Shown: one piece after another, positions 9,401 through 21,400 of the stretch
Layout of the letters: each line of letters opens with the position of its first letter
Numbering within the stretch: the stretch's first letter is position 1
Source: Acheta domesticus
Lineage: Eukaryota; Arthropoda; Insecta; Orthoptera; Gryllidae
Direction: 5' to 3'
Assembly: GCA_031308135.1 (NCBI GenBank)
Contig: JAHLJT010009419.1
Span: forward strand, 181,614,856 to 181,678,855
Length of the DNA stretch: 64,000 nt
Translations under genes and position numbers: made by a program
The notes under the pieces: model-generated
Told to the model about the DNA's origin: nothing
Databases searched by the model: none
What the model saw: the letters and a program-made list of their open reading frames with translations, nothing else

Positions 9401-12400
9401 GGCGCGTGCGCCGCGGAGTGGCGGGCGCCGACGAGTGACGTGTGGGGCGCGCGTGCTGGTGTTGCAGCCCGTTCGAGAGCCGCTTCCCCATCCACGTCGG
9501 CATCTCGGGATACGTGGCCACCACAGGTGAGGTAGGTAGGAGATAACGCCCACCCCACCCCACCCCACCCCACCCCACCCGTCCCGTCCCCGCCCAGCCC
9601 TACTATAACCTGCCCTCCCCACATTACATTTTAGACGTTTTGAATCGGGTTCGTATGGAGTTGTTTGAAGAAATGATGACCACCACATCTCCCCTGGAAA
9701 AAAACAAACTACACTACGATAGAACTTATTATGCGAACGAATGTGGTCCGGTTCGTAACTGCGGAAAATTAGGAATATTATGTTAAGCTCAGAAAGTAAG
9801 TAAAAAGGATATCGAAGATAGACAATTTTTAATTAAATTTTTTGAGTTTGACTGTGTTGAGTTTAACGTATATAATTAATATTTCTGTGGAAAAGAAGCC
9901 ACATTTGTTTTCCAATTTTGAACCTTATCTGTTTTTATCCTCCCAAAATAGATTCAAATAATTGGGGTTCGGATAATAATTGGAGCTCTGCTATAGGATC
10001 TGCAGTCTTTAGCTTATTCACATAATTTGTTAGAACAACGCACCGTTTTCTTTTGAGATCATCTGTAGTTAACAGCAGCAATGATAATCCGACCATTCGT
10101 GAATGGTTTCTGACGAAAAACAGACAAGTAATAAGGATATTTGCTCTTGGGGGTTAGAAATATTACCCCTCAAAGCACTGAAATAATTATCAGAAAATAT
10201 TTCCTGCTCTATTAGAACATTATAGTTAATATTAGCTTAAATAAAATCAACTCGACAGCAAACCTTAACCTTTCCCTTAGTTTAAGACTAAATATCTTAT
10301 TTGTAGTGGATTTTCAGTTAACGCTTTACCTTAGTGAAACTCTTTTTATTCACACCAATGTTTTTTTTCTTGTTAACGTTTTCACGAAGGAGGAAAATAG
10401 AATATCCGAATTATTCGCGTATGATGTCACATTTAAAACAAAGTAAGCTTCACAGCATCTCAGTTTTCTACAACTGCATTCAATTTCAGTTCCACCAGTT
10501 TTTCAAACTCCATCCATAAAAAATCAATTAAAAAACCATCGAATTTCTCCTGTTTAAAACTCTATATCCCCTATTTGTCCAGCTCCCGCACTCCGCTTCT
10601 CAACCCTTCCCCGAACGCCTACCAGTCCTTTCCCCGAACACCTACCGGCCCTTTGCCCGAACGCCTACCGGCCCTTTGCCCGAACGCCTACCGGCCCTTT
10701 GCCCGAACGCCTACCGGCCCTTTGCCCGAACGCCTACCGGCCCTTCCAAGAACTGTCCCTCGCGCCTCCACTGTTGCTCTTGAAGAGGGAGCGTGCGCCG
10801 CCTGAGAGGATGCACGGCTGCGGGCGCGAGGCGTCGAGGGAGCGGACGGCTGCGGGTAAGTGGCGGCAGCGGCGGCCCTCTGTGTGCGCAGACCGTCAAC
10901 ATCCCCAACGCGTACGAAGACGAGCGCTTCGACCCCGCGGTGGACGACGGTACCAACTTCCGACACCACAGCATCCTGTGCATGGCCATCAAGAACTCCT
11001 CGGGGCAGATCGTCGGAGTCATTCAGGTAAACAACATTCTGAGTTGAGAGCGTGGGTTTCCGCGGCCAGAGTCACTAGCTACTTGGCTGTCCGAGAGACA
11101 GCCGTGTCCTAGGCACAGGGGCCAACCTTCGCCCGCCATTATGCGGCCTTCCTCAGGGCGAAATATGGCCGAAGCAGTGGTACACGTCTCTGGGACGCGG
11201 TGTCTCCCGAACAGCCAAGTAGATGCCAACGTTCTGTATTGTTGATTGATTTATTATTTCGTGTTTCCGGGCGCTTCAACTGCTATGGTCATTAATCTCG
11301 TAATTGTGTACGTTTTTATCACGGGAGGTGGCAGCATTTCGCTCCCCCTTGGTGGTGGAATCCGGAACCGACCTACACGTCGGCTTGCGGGAATTTTCCA
11401 CAATCAGGTATCTCCCAAAATATGGGCAGAGCCCATTCGGGACAAGCTTTAAGTTCCGGCCGTGGCCTATTTTGTAAGGTACTGCTCCGGCATTCGCCTG
11501 GTGTTTGTGAAAAAGCACGGAAAACTACCGATCAGAGCAGCCGGCCGAAAGAATTCTCCTCCAGACAGCTGAATTCGACCTAGGTACCTAGCGTGGAAAA
11601 TCTTCCACCGTCGCTATTCGAATCCTAGGATTTCCCGGTCAGCGGCACTGCATTGCCGTCAGTTGTTACCCTGAGCAACCTCAGCCGATTTCCAGGAGCA
11701 ATACCAGTTCTTTCAACAGAAGTTTCGGCTGCGACATTTCTTTAGTGTCAATTAAGCAATGTCCATAGACAATAGCCAATGACTCCTGGCTGATTAGTGA
11801 CACAGTAGCTAGTGACATTAGTCGGCCAGAACGGCTCCACAGTCATTACGTACCATTGAGTACTTCTCCGACATTCGGTTGCTAACGATAGAAGAAACCA
11901 CGGATAACTACCGATCAGAACAAACGCCTGCTAGAATTCTCAAAAGTGGTTGACTTTGACCTAACCATGTACCAAGTGACGAAAATCTTCGACAGTTGAA
12001 ACACGAACCGTAGAACCTCCCGGTCAGCAACGCTGCAGAGGAAATGACAGTGTCGCCACTCAGCTATAGCAGGCGGTGCACGCGATCGGTATTGTTGACA
12101 GATTGCGCTACATACGTAGGGTGTCAATTGCGTGGCATCGGTTAACCGCTGCAATAACTTTCACACACGCCCACCATTTCACAAATTCGTTGACGGGCGT
12201 TCGGGCGGAAGAAAGCTTTTAAAAGGTTTCTCCCACACGGTTGTAGGAGCATTGGCAGTTTTTTCAGGTTACGTGCCAATGATTCTTCAATGAAATTTTT
12301 CAGACTGCGCATAGCAAGTCATTAAGATGCATTTGCCTTCCGTAAAGAAAAGGTCATATCACCAATCAATGTTGAAAACAGGTATGAATTGGTATTTTCA

Positions 12401-15400
12401 ATTACGGTGTTATCTTAACTCACGCCAATGAATAACACAATTTGAACACTACAAGAAAATGCATATCACTATGGCTCGTACTTATATCAAAGACATTCTT
12501 TAAAAGCCTAGCTCATCAGTAGGGAGCGGATTTCAATGATTTTGCATATTTTTGTCCGTTGGTTCAGGGCATAACTAAGTGAAATTTCTCGACGTTTGAT
12601 TAGAATATGATGCTATATAGATTAATATGTTAGCGCATATTTGTGCATATTTGGCTGATTTTTCCTGTTGGTGCATATTCGAATAATTATAGGCGCATAT
12701 TTTGCATATTTCGTTAAAAAGAGACAAATCTATAAAACGTTTAATATTTTCAAAGAATCTTATGTAGTTGTGAGCGTCCATTGATTCGAAAGAGCCAGTC
12801 ACAGTTTGCGTTTATGTGTTTTCTGTAGATGATAAAATTCTTGTACAAATGTGGGATATTTCTTGAGAACATATTTTTTAAACCAGTCAGAAGAAATTCA
12901 GCAAGACTTACAATGTACTTCACTAAGGTGAATATTTACTTCGATTATTTCTCTCGCAAAGTAGGGTAGATTATATTACGATTGCACAAAAATATATCTT
13001 TTCATTCCAAGCAAATTTTCATTTCATTCCAAGAATTTTATCAAGACAGGATTGCAGAAGAAATGAAATATTGTTAATTTTAAGTGCATATTTCGGAATT
13101 ATTAGGTCATAAACGCATTTTTTAGAAGCATATTTCAAGATTTTATAGGGCATTAAAATCCGCTCCCTACTCATCAGAATGTTGAGAATCGTTGAAGCCT
13201 CGTATCTTACGTGCACGCCATTAGACCCTATCACCGTATTCACATGGAAGCTAACTAAATCCCTACAATTAACTCATACTAAAATAACTGATGTTATTTA
13301 ACAAATGTTTTTGCTGTAACGAGTAGTTGCCCTTTCGAGTTAAAGAGTTTTGGTCTCGTTATCAAAATGGCATTCACTAAATCGTCAGCACTTGACTAAC
13401 GCAAATGCAACATCAGTATATCACAATATATTGTATTTTTCGTAAGTCAGATAAGTTGAGTGAAGGCCAGTGAAAACTAGGAAACTAAAACATATTCTAC
13501 AGCAAGTCTCAATGTTCCTAAGGTTCCACACGGAATGTTTTGTCTCCAGTCGAGCACGATCTGACAATAGGTTTTTTACTTTCCCGTATACGTACGTATA
13601 CACGGAGTGATATACGTAGTATAGGGAAAGTTATGTAATGTTGCGCGAAAAAATGGCCAATTTTCGGCGGAAAAAAATTAATTGCCGGGCCGTGAAAACG
13701 AATAAGTGGATAAAACCAGTTGCTAAATTAAGAAAAAAAATCCTCTATCTCGTGGTGTGGTCAAAATCCATGATTTGTTGCTTCTTTATACTTAAAAATC
13801 GATTGACGGCATTCCGTCCGTCTGTCCATCTGTGGTCAACGCTAGCGCCTAAACCGTTCGGTCGATTTTCTTCAAAATTGATATTCCCCAGTCGATCTGA
13901 TTCTAGTCGAAGCTTTGTGATTTTGAAAAAGATTCTTTAAAATTTGGGGGTACTTTATATGAAGCCCCCCGGGGATTTTCAACATTTTCTCAAAAACGGC
14001 TCCAAATTTTTTCTTTAAATTTCTTGTATGAACAGAGTAAAATACACTTTGTAACATGGCATAGGTCCGATTTTCACGTACAGCTCTGAATTTTCGAAAA
14101 TTGTGAAAGTTTGAATTTTTTTCGGCGTCTTTCTCCAACTACAAAATTGAAGATAGAGATTTTTTCTTCAAATAAAATTTGTTCTGTATATTGAGTTCTT
14201 TAATAAAGGTCATGTAAATGTTTTTCACAATTTTGGTAGTTTTCGTGCAATATTGCGTGCAATATGTGCAATTTTAAAAAATTACAAAAACAAAATTTTC
14301 TCAAAAACGGCTCCAAATTTTTTCTTTAAACTTTTGGTAGGGATAGTGGTAAATGTACTCTATCAATGACATAAAAGCCATTTTTGTCTATCGGTTGGTT
14401 TTTTCAAAAATTACAAAAATGTAAATTTTTTTACTTGTCTCTCACGTCGTTAATATTTACATTATCGGCGATTTTTTTACATTATTATATTTACGAGTAT
14501 ATATGCTTTAAATAATGTCAAGTAAAGTTTCTCGAAAACACTACCGTTTTCTGTGAAAAGTAGCTCAAATTTCGGCATTTTCAGAAATGCTCAAACGTCA
14601 TTTTCTCGTATATGGCTGCAATTTTTTTTCTTGAAACTTTTGTAACGGATAGTGCTAATTACACTCATTAGTATAGCGTGAAGTTTATTTTGAGTTTTTT
14701 TTGTTTTTTTCAAAAATTATATAAATGTAAATTTTTTGAAAGATCTCTCACATCTTTAATATGCACATTATCCGCAATTTGTAAAGATGATTATATTTGT
14801 GAGTGTAAGTGCTTCAAATAAAGTATTTTGAAAACTCAAAAATTTTCTGTGTAAATGAGCTTCAAATTTCGCATTTTTAGTAGTGCTAAAACGCCATTTT
14901 CTCTTAAACGGCACATAATTTTTAAAAGAAAATTGCCATTTACGGCTAGGTTTTTGTGTTCTTTAATATTCTAAAATTAATGTTTCTGTTCTACCAATAG
15001 GAAACCGAAAAATTAAGAAAATGACAAAAAAATGTACTTTTGGCGATGATAGATGGTAGCTGGTAAGAAAGAGTATGTGGCAATTCCGAATAGCTAGCGA
15101 AGACCCAGGAAAATAGAAAACTAATACGGGAAAGTCTGTGCCATTCTGTAGCACCACTAGTTTTATTTCATTCTAAATACTATTTCAAAATATTAATGGG
15201 TGTCTGAAATGAAACTGCCCCCTCCCCACCCCGCGAAAATACTCTCTGGATCCACCACTGCCCCTTGTAATATTCTATTTTTCATATTTGAGGCTTTCGT
15301 TGAGACAGAACGACGGAGTGAGACTAAAAGAATAATGAATACTAACTTGCAATAGTCATATTTTCCTAAACGAATAATATTGGGAATTAAAGAGAAAAAT

Positions 15401-18400
15401 ATTGCTCACTTTTTTGGGTAATGTAGGAATTATAATTTTCAATACAAATTAACTTCTACACCATTATAATACTGATATATTTTTAAAACAATGACGCACA
15501 TATTATAAACTCTTAATATATGATCTGAATATAACCTATCAGGAAGTATATATCTGAAGGTATATGATTCATATAAATTATTTACGTAATTTAGCAGTTG
15601 TAAGATGATCTATTATATCTGAAATGTTCATTTTTCTAAAGTCTCTAAATGATATATCGTCTATGATGAGAAGATACAACAATCATGATACTTTCGTCAG
15701 AATTATACCTTTTACTTTTATTTTCAATATTGGAATTTGTACACAAATTTTCAAGGTTTTCCATGATTTTATAGGATTGTTATTTATGTAAGATTAACAT
15801 TCTTGTAAGTAAGTAAATAAGTAAATTGAAAATTAACAAAGCATCTTATCTCAACTGACTTCACTACACACTTCTTACATAAATATTCCTAATTAATTCT
15901 GCACACCTAAAAAATATTTACGTCGCACTCACTACCCTATTTGGCCGCAATTCGTCTTCAGTTGTATTTTCTGAATTGAAAAACTTTCGCGAACCAATGG
16001 AGTATTGTTTGTACTATCCTTTTATATTTTTTTATCTAAAGAATATTTTTGAAAATCGATATTTCATTTTCTGGGGAACGTATTAACTTTGTGACAATGC
16101 AGACTGTTTTGAAAACATTCATGATTAAAAACATGAAATGTAGAACGCTACTCATGTAATTGTTATACATCTTGCGGAGAGTAAAAAAAATTCAAACTAT
16201 ATCAACTATTTTTATGGTTTACTAGTTCATTGCTGCCCTCAAAAGTGCCTTTTGAATTCTTTATGGGCCGCTCTAATACCAACTACATCACACACAAAAT
16301 TTTTATGAATTTGATTTATTAAAGTTAAAACGCCAGCAAATGCAATAAACGAATGGCATAATGCTCAAATAAGTAAAATAACTCGTAATAAACCTTGATT
16401 TGCTTAATTGATATGAAAATTACAATTTTGGAATGTCCCTATGAATTTATGGTTGCTATCAATCACTTGCATTTCACTGTCGCATATCACCTTTTTTAGA
16501 AACATATTTATATTCTTCTTCAGTAGCAGTACTAGTAGTAGTAATAAGATGTATAAGGCACATCGGCTAACATCCTCGAAATGTTATTTTGTGATGTTAT
16601 GACATGTTCTAAATAACTTTTGGCAATAGACGCAAATATCCTAAAAGTACCGTTTCATCAGCGCAATTTACATTGTTATTCACACTGTTATATAACTGAC
16701 AAATACACCATAAACATTTTCTTATATTTCTCGAGTTTTTACTGAAAACCACTGCCCATAGTTTTCTTAGCTCTTGCGAGAATTTACGCAGGCACTTCAC
16801 AATATTCTTTCATTTTGAACGAACAAATCAGTCCAATAACGATTACGCAATAGAAATCACTTACTCTGTTTTGTTTATCTGACGTCGTATTGACAAATGA
16901 CTATTACAATGCATTTTTTCACTTTACACGCAAGAAATATTCTGATTTAGCAAACAAACTAGTAAACCATAAAATGTTGTACGCGCCACGGGCGTTTCTA
17001 GATGTTTTTGCCCCTCAGGCGACTTCCGACCCCTCGGGCCACAGACCCTCGGCTTTGGAAGTCGCTCTCGGGGTAAAAACATCTGCACTTAACGCCCTTG
17101 ATACACAAGTAACTATTTTGTGAAGATTCTGTAACATTTACATAGAGTTACAAAAGCACGAAGTCCGACGATGGTGCCACAGTGTTGAACCGGTACTGAT
17201 CTGACGTATACACATCGGCCTGATGACGAAAAGCGTTGACTAGCCTTACCTTGAATTCAAATGTCTTCAAATACTCCGTGATCCCAGAACACTGAAATGC
17301 ACTGAAAAGGAAAATATCCTCGCTCAGAAATAATATTTACGAAGCCCTTCAAACAAATTAAATAAAATAGATGTTCAGCGATCCAATACACATATTTAGT
17401 GAGAGCACGGTCCTTGATGTTATTTTGAGGACTCCACAGCGTGGAACTTGGATGTTCGTCAACGTATCTAATACGTTACTTTTCTGAACGATTGATAATG
17501 AGGGTACTCCTTAATCCATCGCATCGCCGACAAGACCACATTCTTCAAAAATATGGAGTAATTAAATCAATATTGTTTATGCTAGAGGGAACAGGCAATC
17601 CGCAGTCCGCATGTGAGAAGGGTGAGGAGTCAAAATTATAGATTCCTTATTCATATCAACAGTTCTTCACATTCCCCCTACGCTATTTGAGATAACTTCT
17701 ACTTCACAGCTGACTACTGAACATATCATATTTGCATAAATGAAAAATATCGACGCCTGAGTCAACTGAATTGCCGTTCAAACCTAAGATTTACCAGAAA
17801 ATTCAGAGGCGTATCTACGGTATGGCAGGCAAGGCCTCACAAGGCGCTCTACTCAAAGTAGACTCGCTAAACCAAAAACCCTAATTTAAAGTATCCTGAA
17901 TAGCGAGCAGAATCTTTGCTGGCCACAGGCGCCTGAATACATAGATACGCCTCTAAGAAAATTGTATATCAATTGCGAAAATCAAGATAGTGCATTTTAA
18001 GTAGTCAGCTGTGAAGTAGAAGTCATCTCAAATAGCTTAGGGGAAAATATGAAGAACTAGATATCCAGTTCCATATAAGACGTGATTGATTTCAGTAATA
18101 TCTAGATCTCTGCCTGGGGTCTCTACCACCACATTTAAGACAGAATTCACTGTTTCTATCACTCTTTTAGCTTTGGCATTTTCGAATATTATCCTCAACG
18201 GTTCGCGAGATTCAAACGGAAATTAACTAACTCTTTCTATCTCGCGCCGAAGGAGATTTCGCATCATGTCCTTATCGTGTAATTCATTGCCAGATGAATT
18301 TTCACCACTGATGTGTGTTTCACTGGAAAGAGATGAACCTTCCACGGGGTCATCATTTTCAAGTTCTACATGTTCGTCATGTGGATAGTTCGAGCGAAGT

Positions 18401-21400
18401 ACATACTCCGCATATCTCTCAATGTCAGCAAGTTGTTCTACTGTGAATTTTCCACTGCTGAGTATGTATCGTCGTTGACTGGCAAGCTTCTTTGAGTCTA
18501 GGGTAGGGTTCCGCTCTCTCCATACCTTGAAAACTTCTAATTCTGAGCCCCCATTTTTCGCTTTTGCGTAGTAAAAGCACCACATCACCTCCTTTAATTC
18601 ATCCCGGGTCCATCTCTGACGATGGCTTCGAGCTACTGACGGCTCTGGGTCCCTGGGACTAACATCCGTGGGATGGCCAGACGTCAACAAGGTGACATTA
18701 GCTCGGTTTCTGAGCAGGTATGGGACATTGGTAGAACAAGGCACGTTAAGATTCATTACATTTCTTGTTCTATCCATTTTGCTCATTGGTTTGAATTGAA
18801 GATTCGCAGGACGCAAATTCGAGTTCACAGATCACACTTAACCCTCGGGTTGTTTCCTGCCATGCGTTACTGCGACCCACAGTGGCCTCGGTGCATCCCC
18901 CCGCAGGGCCCAGAAGGGGTCCCTCCGATCGCCAGTCGGCATTACTAAACCCTACGGGATTTTCACTGACTGCTGAAGGCAGCCTCCTTCGCTGGCTAAT
19001 GCAAGGTTCGGGCCTCCACTCTAGTCAGTGGCCTGGTGTGCCAACCCAGTTTCTCTCCTGTACACTCTATGGGCCGACAACAGGAAGTCCAAAGGTTCAT
19101 GACTCTTCCCTCTCTACTTACATCCCACTCTCCTCAAAATGGAGTACTTCTTCGTCTGACCCCTCACCTTCAACCTATTCAGCAAGGGAGGCCCTACCGG
19201 TAGCTAGGCTACCACTGACATAGCTTTAAGGTTCATGGGGGTGCTCAAGCTCCACCACCAACTGCAAGGTCTTGTACTCCCTAGGTGGAGTTGTTGTTGT
19301 TGTTATTATTATTATTATGATTATTATTATTATTTTCATATGCTGGTTTTAAATGCCAACATATCGAGAAACAAGTTATTAATTTTATGGTGCTTTCTTT
19401 CAGCTTATCAACAAGTTCGATGATCTGCCATTCACAAAGAATGACGAGAATTTCGTGGAAGCATTTGCTATCTTCTGTGGAATGGGAATCCACAATACGC
19501 ATATGTAAGTAACATTCAATAAATACAACTTTGCCTCTCTTGTCGTAGAATCGATACACCCTATTGATGTGTAACAAATTTGAGGTTAGACGGCCTGGAG
19601 AGCCGAGGACGCTGAGGCTGTAGCTGCCTCGTCGGGGCCCCCTGAGGGCCGTAGATGCAGAGGCGTATCTGGGCATTCAAGCGCCCATGGCAAGCATAGA
19701 ATTTGCGCCCCTGTCAGGATACTTCAAATTAAGATTGTTGCTATTTGTTTCGGGGAGTATAACGTAAACGGCGCCCCTTGTGAGTGGCGCCCATGGCACG
19801 TGCCATGTCTGCCATACCTTAGATACGCCTGTGCGTAGATGCCTCGGCTCGAAGGGCCACGGCTCGAGCATGGATGTTGGTGTGTTCTTGTTGTCTTTAC
19901 GTGTTCTTCCTACAGTTCCCCCTAGCAATCACAGTGGTTGCTATACAACCAAGTAGTTAAAAAGCGACCTAAAAAGTTGAGGTTAGTGGTCAAGATTAAA
20001 GGTCCAGTTTCGATTCCTGTAAAGGATCATTGGAACGTTGTTCAAATGTATACATTATTTTGATGGACAGCAAATGTGTACTAAGTAATACATCTGAAAA
20101 AAAAAAATCAGCAGTGTGGCTAAAATCACGATTTCATTTTCACTTTTTCCTGTAATAATATTTACTATATAGAGACAATAGACGGACAGAGATAATGTAA
20201 TAGAATATTTATCATCCAGTTAATTAATATATTGCATGGCCGTTACTTAAAAAAGAATGTGTTGTTTTAACATCATGAGTTTTAAAATGTAATATCATTG
20301 ATTTTCAATACCGATAATAAAATAATCTGAGAAATTACAAAGCATTAATAATAGACAATATCTAAAATCCAGATTGGACCCCCCCTCCCGCGAAATCATA
20401 TAAAAAAATTCGCTTGACAATCTTCTAAATATCTTTCGGTGACTGATGAGCTCTTCCATCCTCCTTTAGTTTCAAATGTGATGTTACTTTAGCATAATTA
20501 TTTATGTCAATATATTATTTTATATTTAGAGCATTGAAAATTTTGACCATAAAGTCGAAGATTTTAGAGTATCTGATTGTTTCAAACCCATCGTCTCCTA
20601 TATTATTTCAGTAGTATACCTTCCCTTGCGGCTCTCACATGCAACCAATCTTTATAAATGAGGTCTTTAAAGAAAAAATTTCACGGAGACGTGACGAATT
20701 GCGCTTTCACTTTAAAAATATGAAGGATTTGTTTAAAACTAATCTAAATATTCATGTAAATCACCCCGCAACGCGCGTCAGAATTTTTGAATCTATATCA
20801 TTGAATTACTCCTAAACGAAGCGTTCTTGGGCCTTAAAAACTAACATTTTGAGGCCAAAGGCTTCTAAGAAACGTAATCTACAAGCCATCTCTTCTATTT
20901 CATTTTTGCTGGTTTGACGCTTCTCGATTCTACCCCACCTCCACCTGTTCAGATGCTCTGCAACTGTATGTGAAATTTCTAATTACTTGATATTCTATGC
21001 GATTGAATTACACGGATGTACCTCTTTGCTGGATAATAAAGTTAAATAATAATAGTTGGTACTGACAAGGGTGTATCATATTGTTATCAATTTCAAGGTG
21101 ACATAGAGAACAAGTGACGGAGGATAAGAGGGTCTTGAAGAAAAATATATATTACAGGCTTAATACGGAAATGGAAATATCATGAAGAGGGTAGGGTAGC
21201 ATGCGAGAGTTCTCGCACGGGTATGCTAGTTGTATTAATTGAAGCCTTAGATGCAAAAAGAGCGCAAGTCGATTTACGCTGTTATTGTATAAAAGTCATT
21301 TTGAGAATCCCGGGATCTCCCTCTACACGAAGATATAACTTTTTATTGTCTATGTTGCTCCAAGAGGACAGGAGAGTTGTTTATGTTGTATCCGATATTA

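Noticed and set aside
9527..9532. Donor GTGAGG directly after ACCACAG in exon 2
   Set aside because: Using it would leave exon 3 out of frame; GTAGGT at 9532 keeps the frame and the conserved GE|TVNIP sequence.
8729..9688. Three overlapping Pro/Arg-rich frames of 263-319 codons on the minus strand
   Set aside because: Same reason: the G-rich minisatellite lacks stops in its periods. No domain or splice context.
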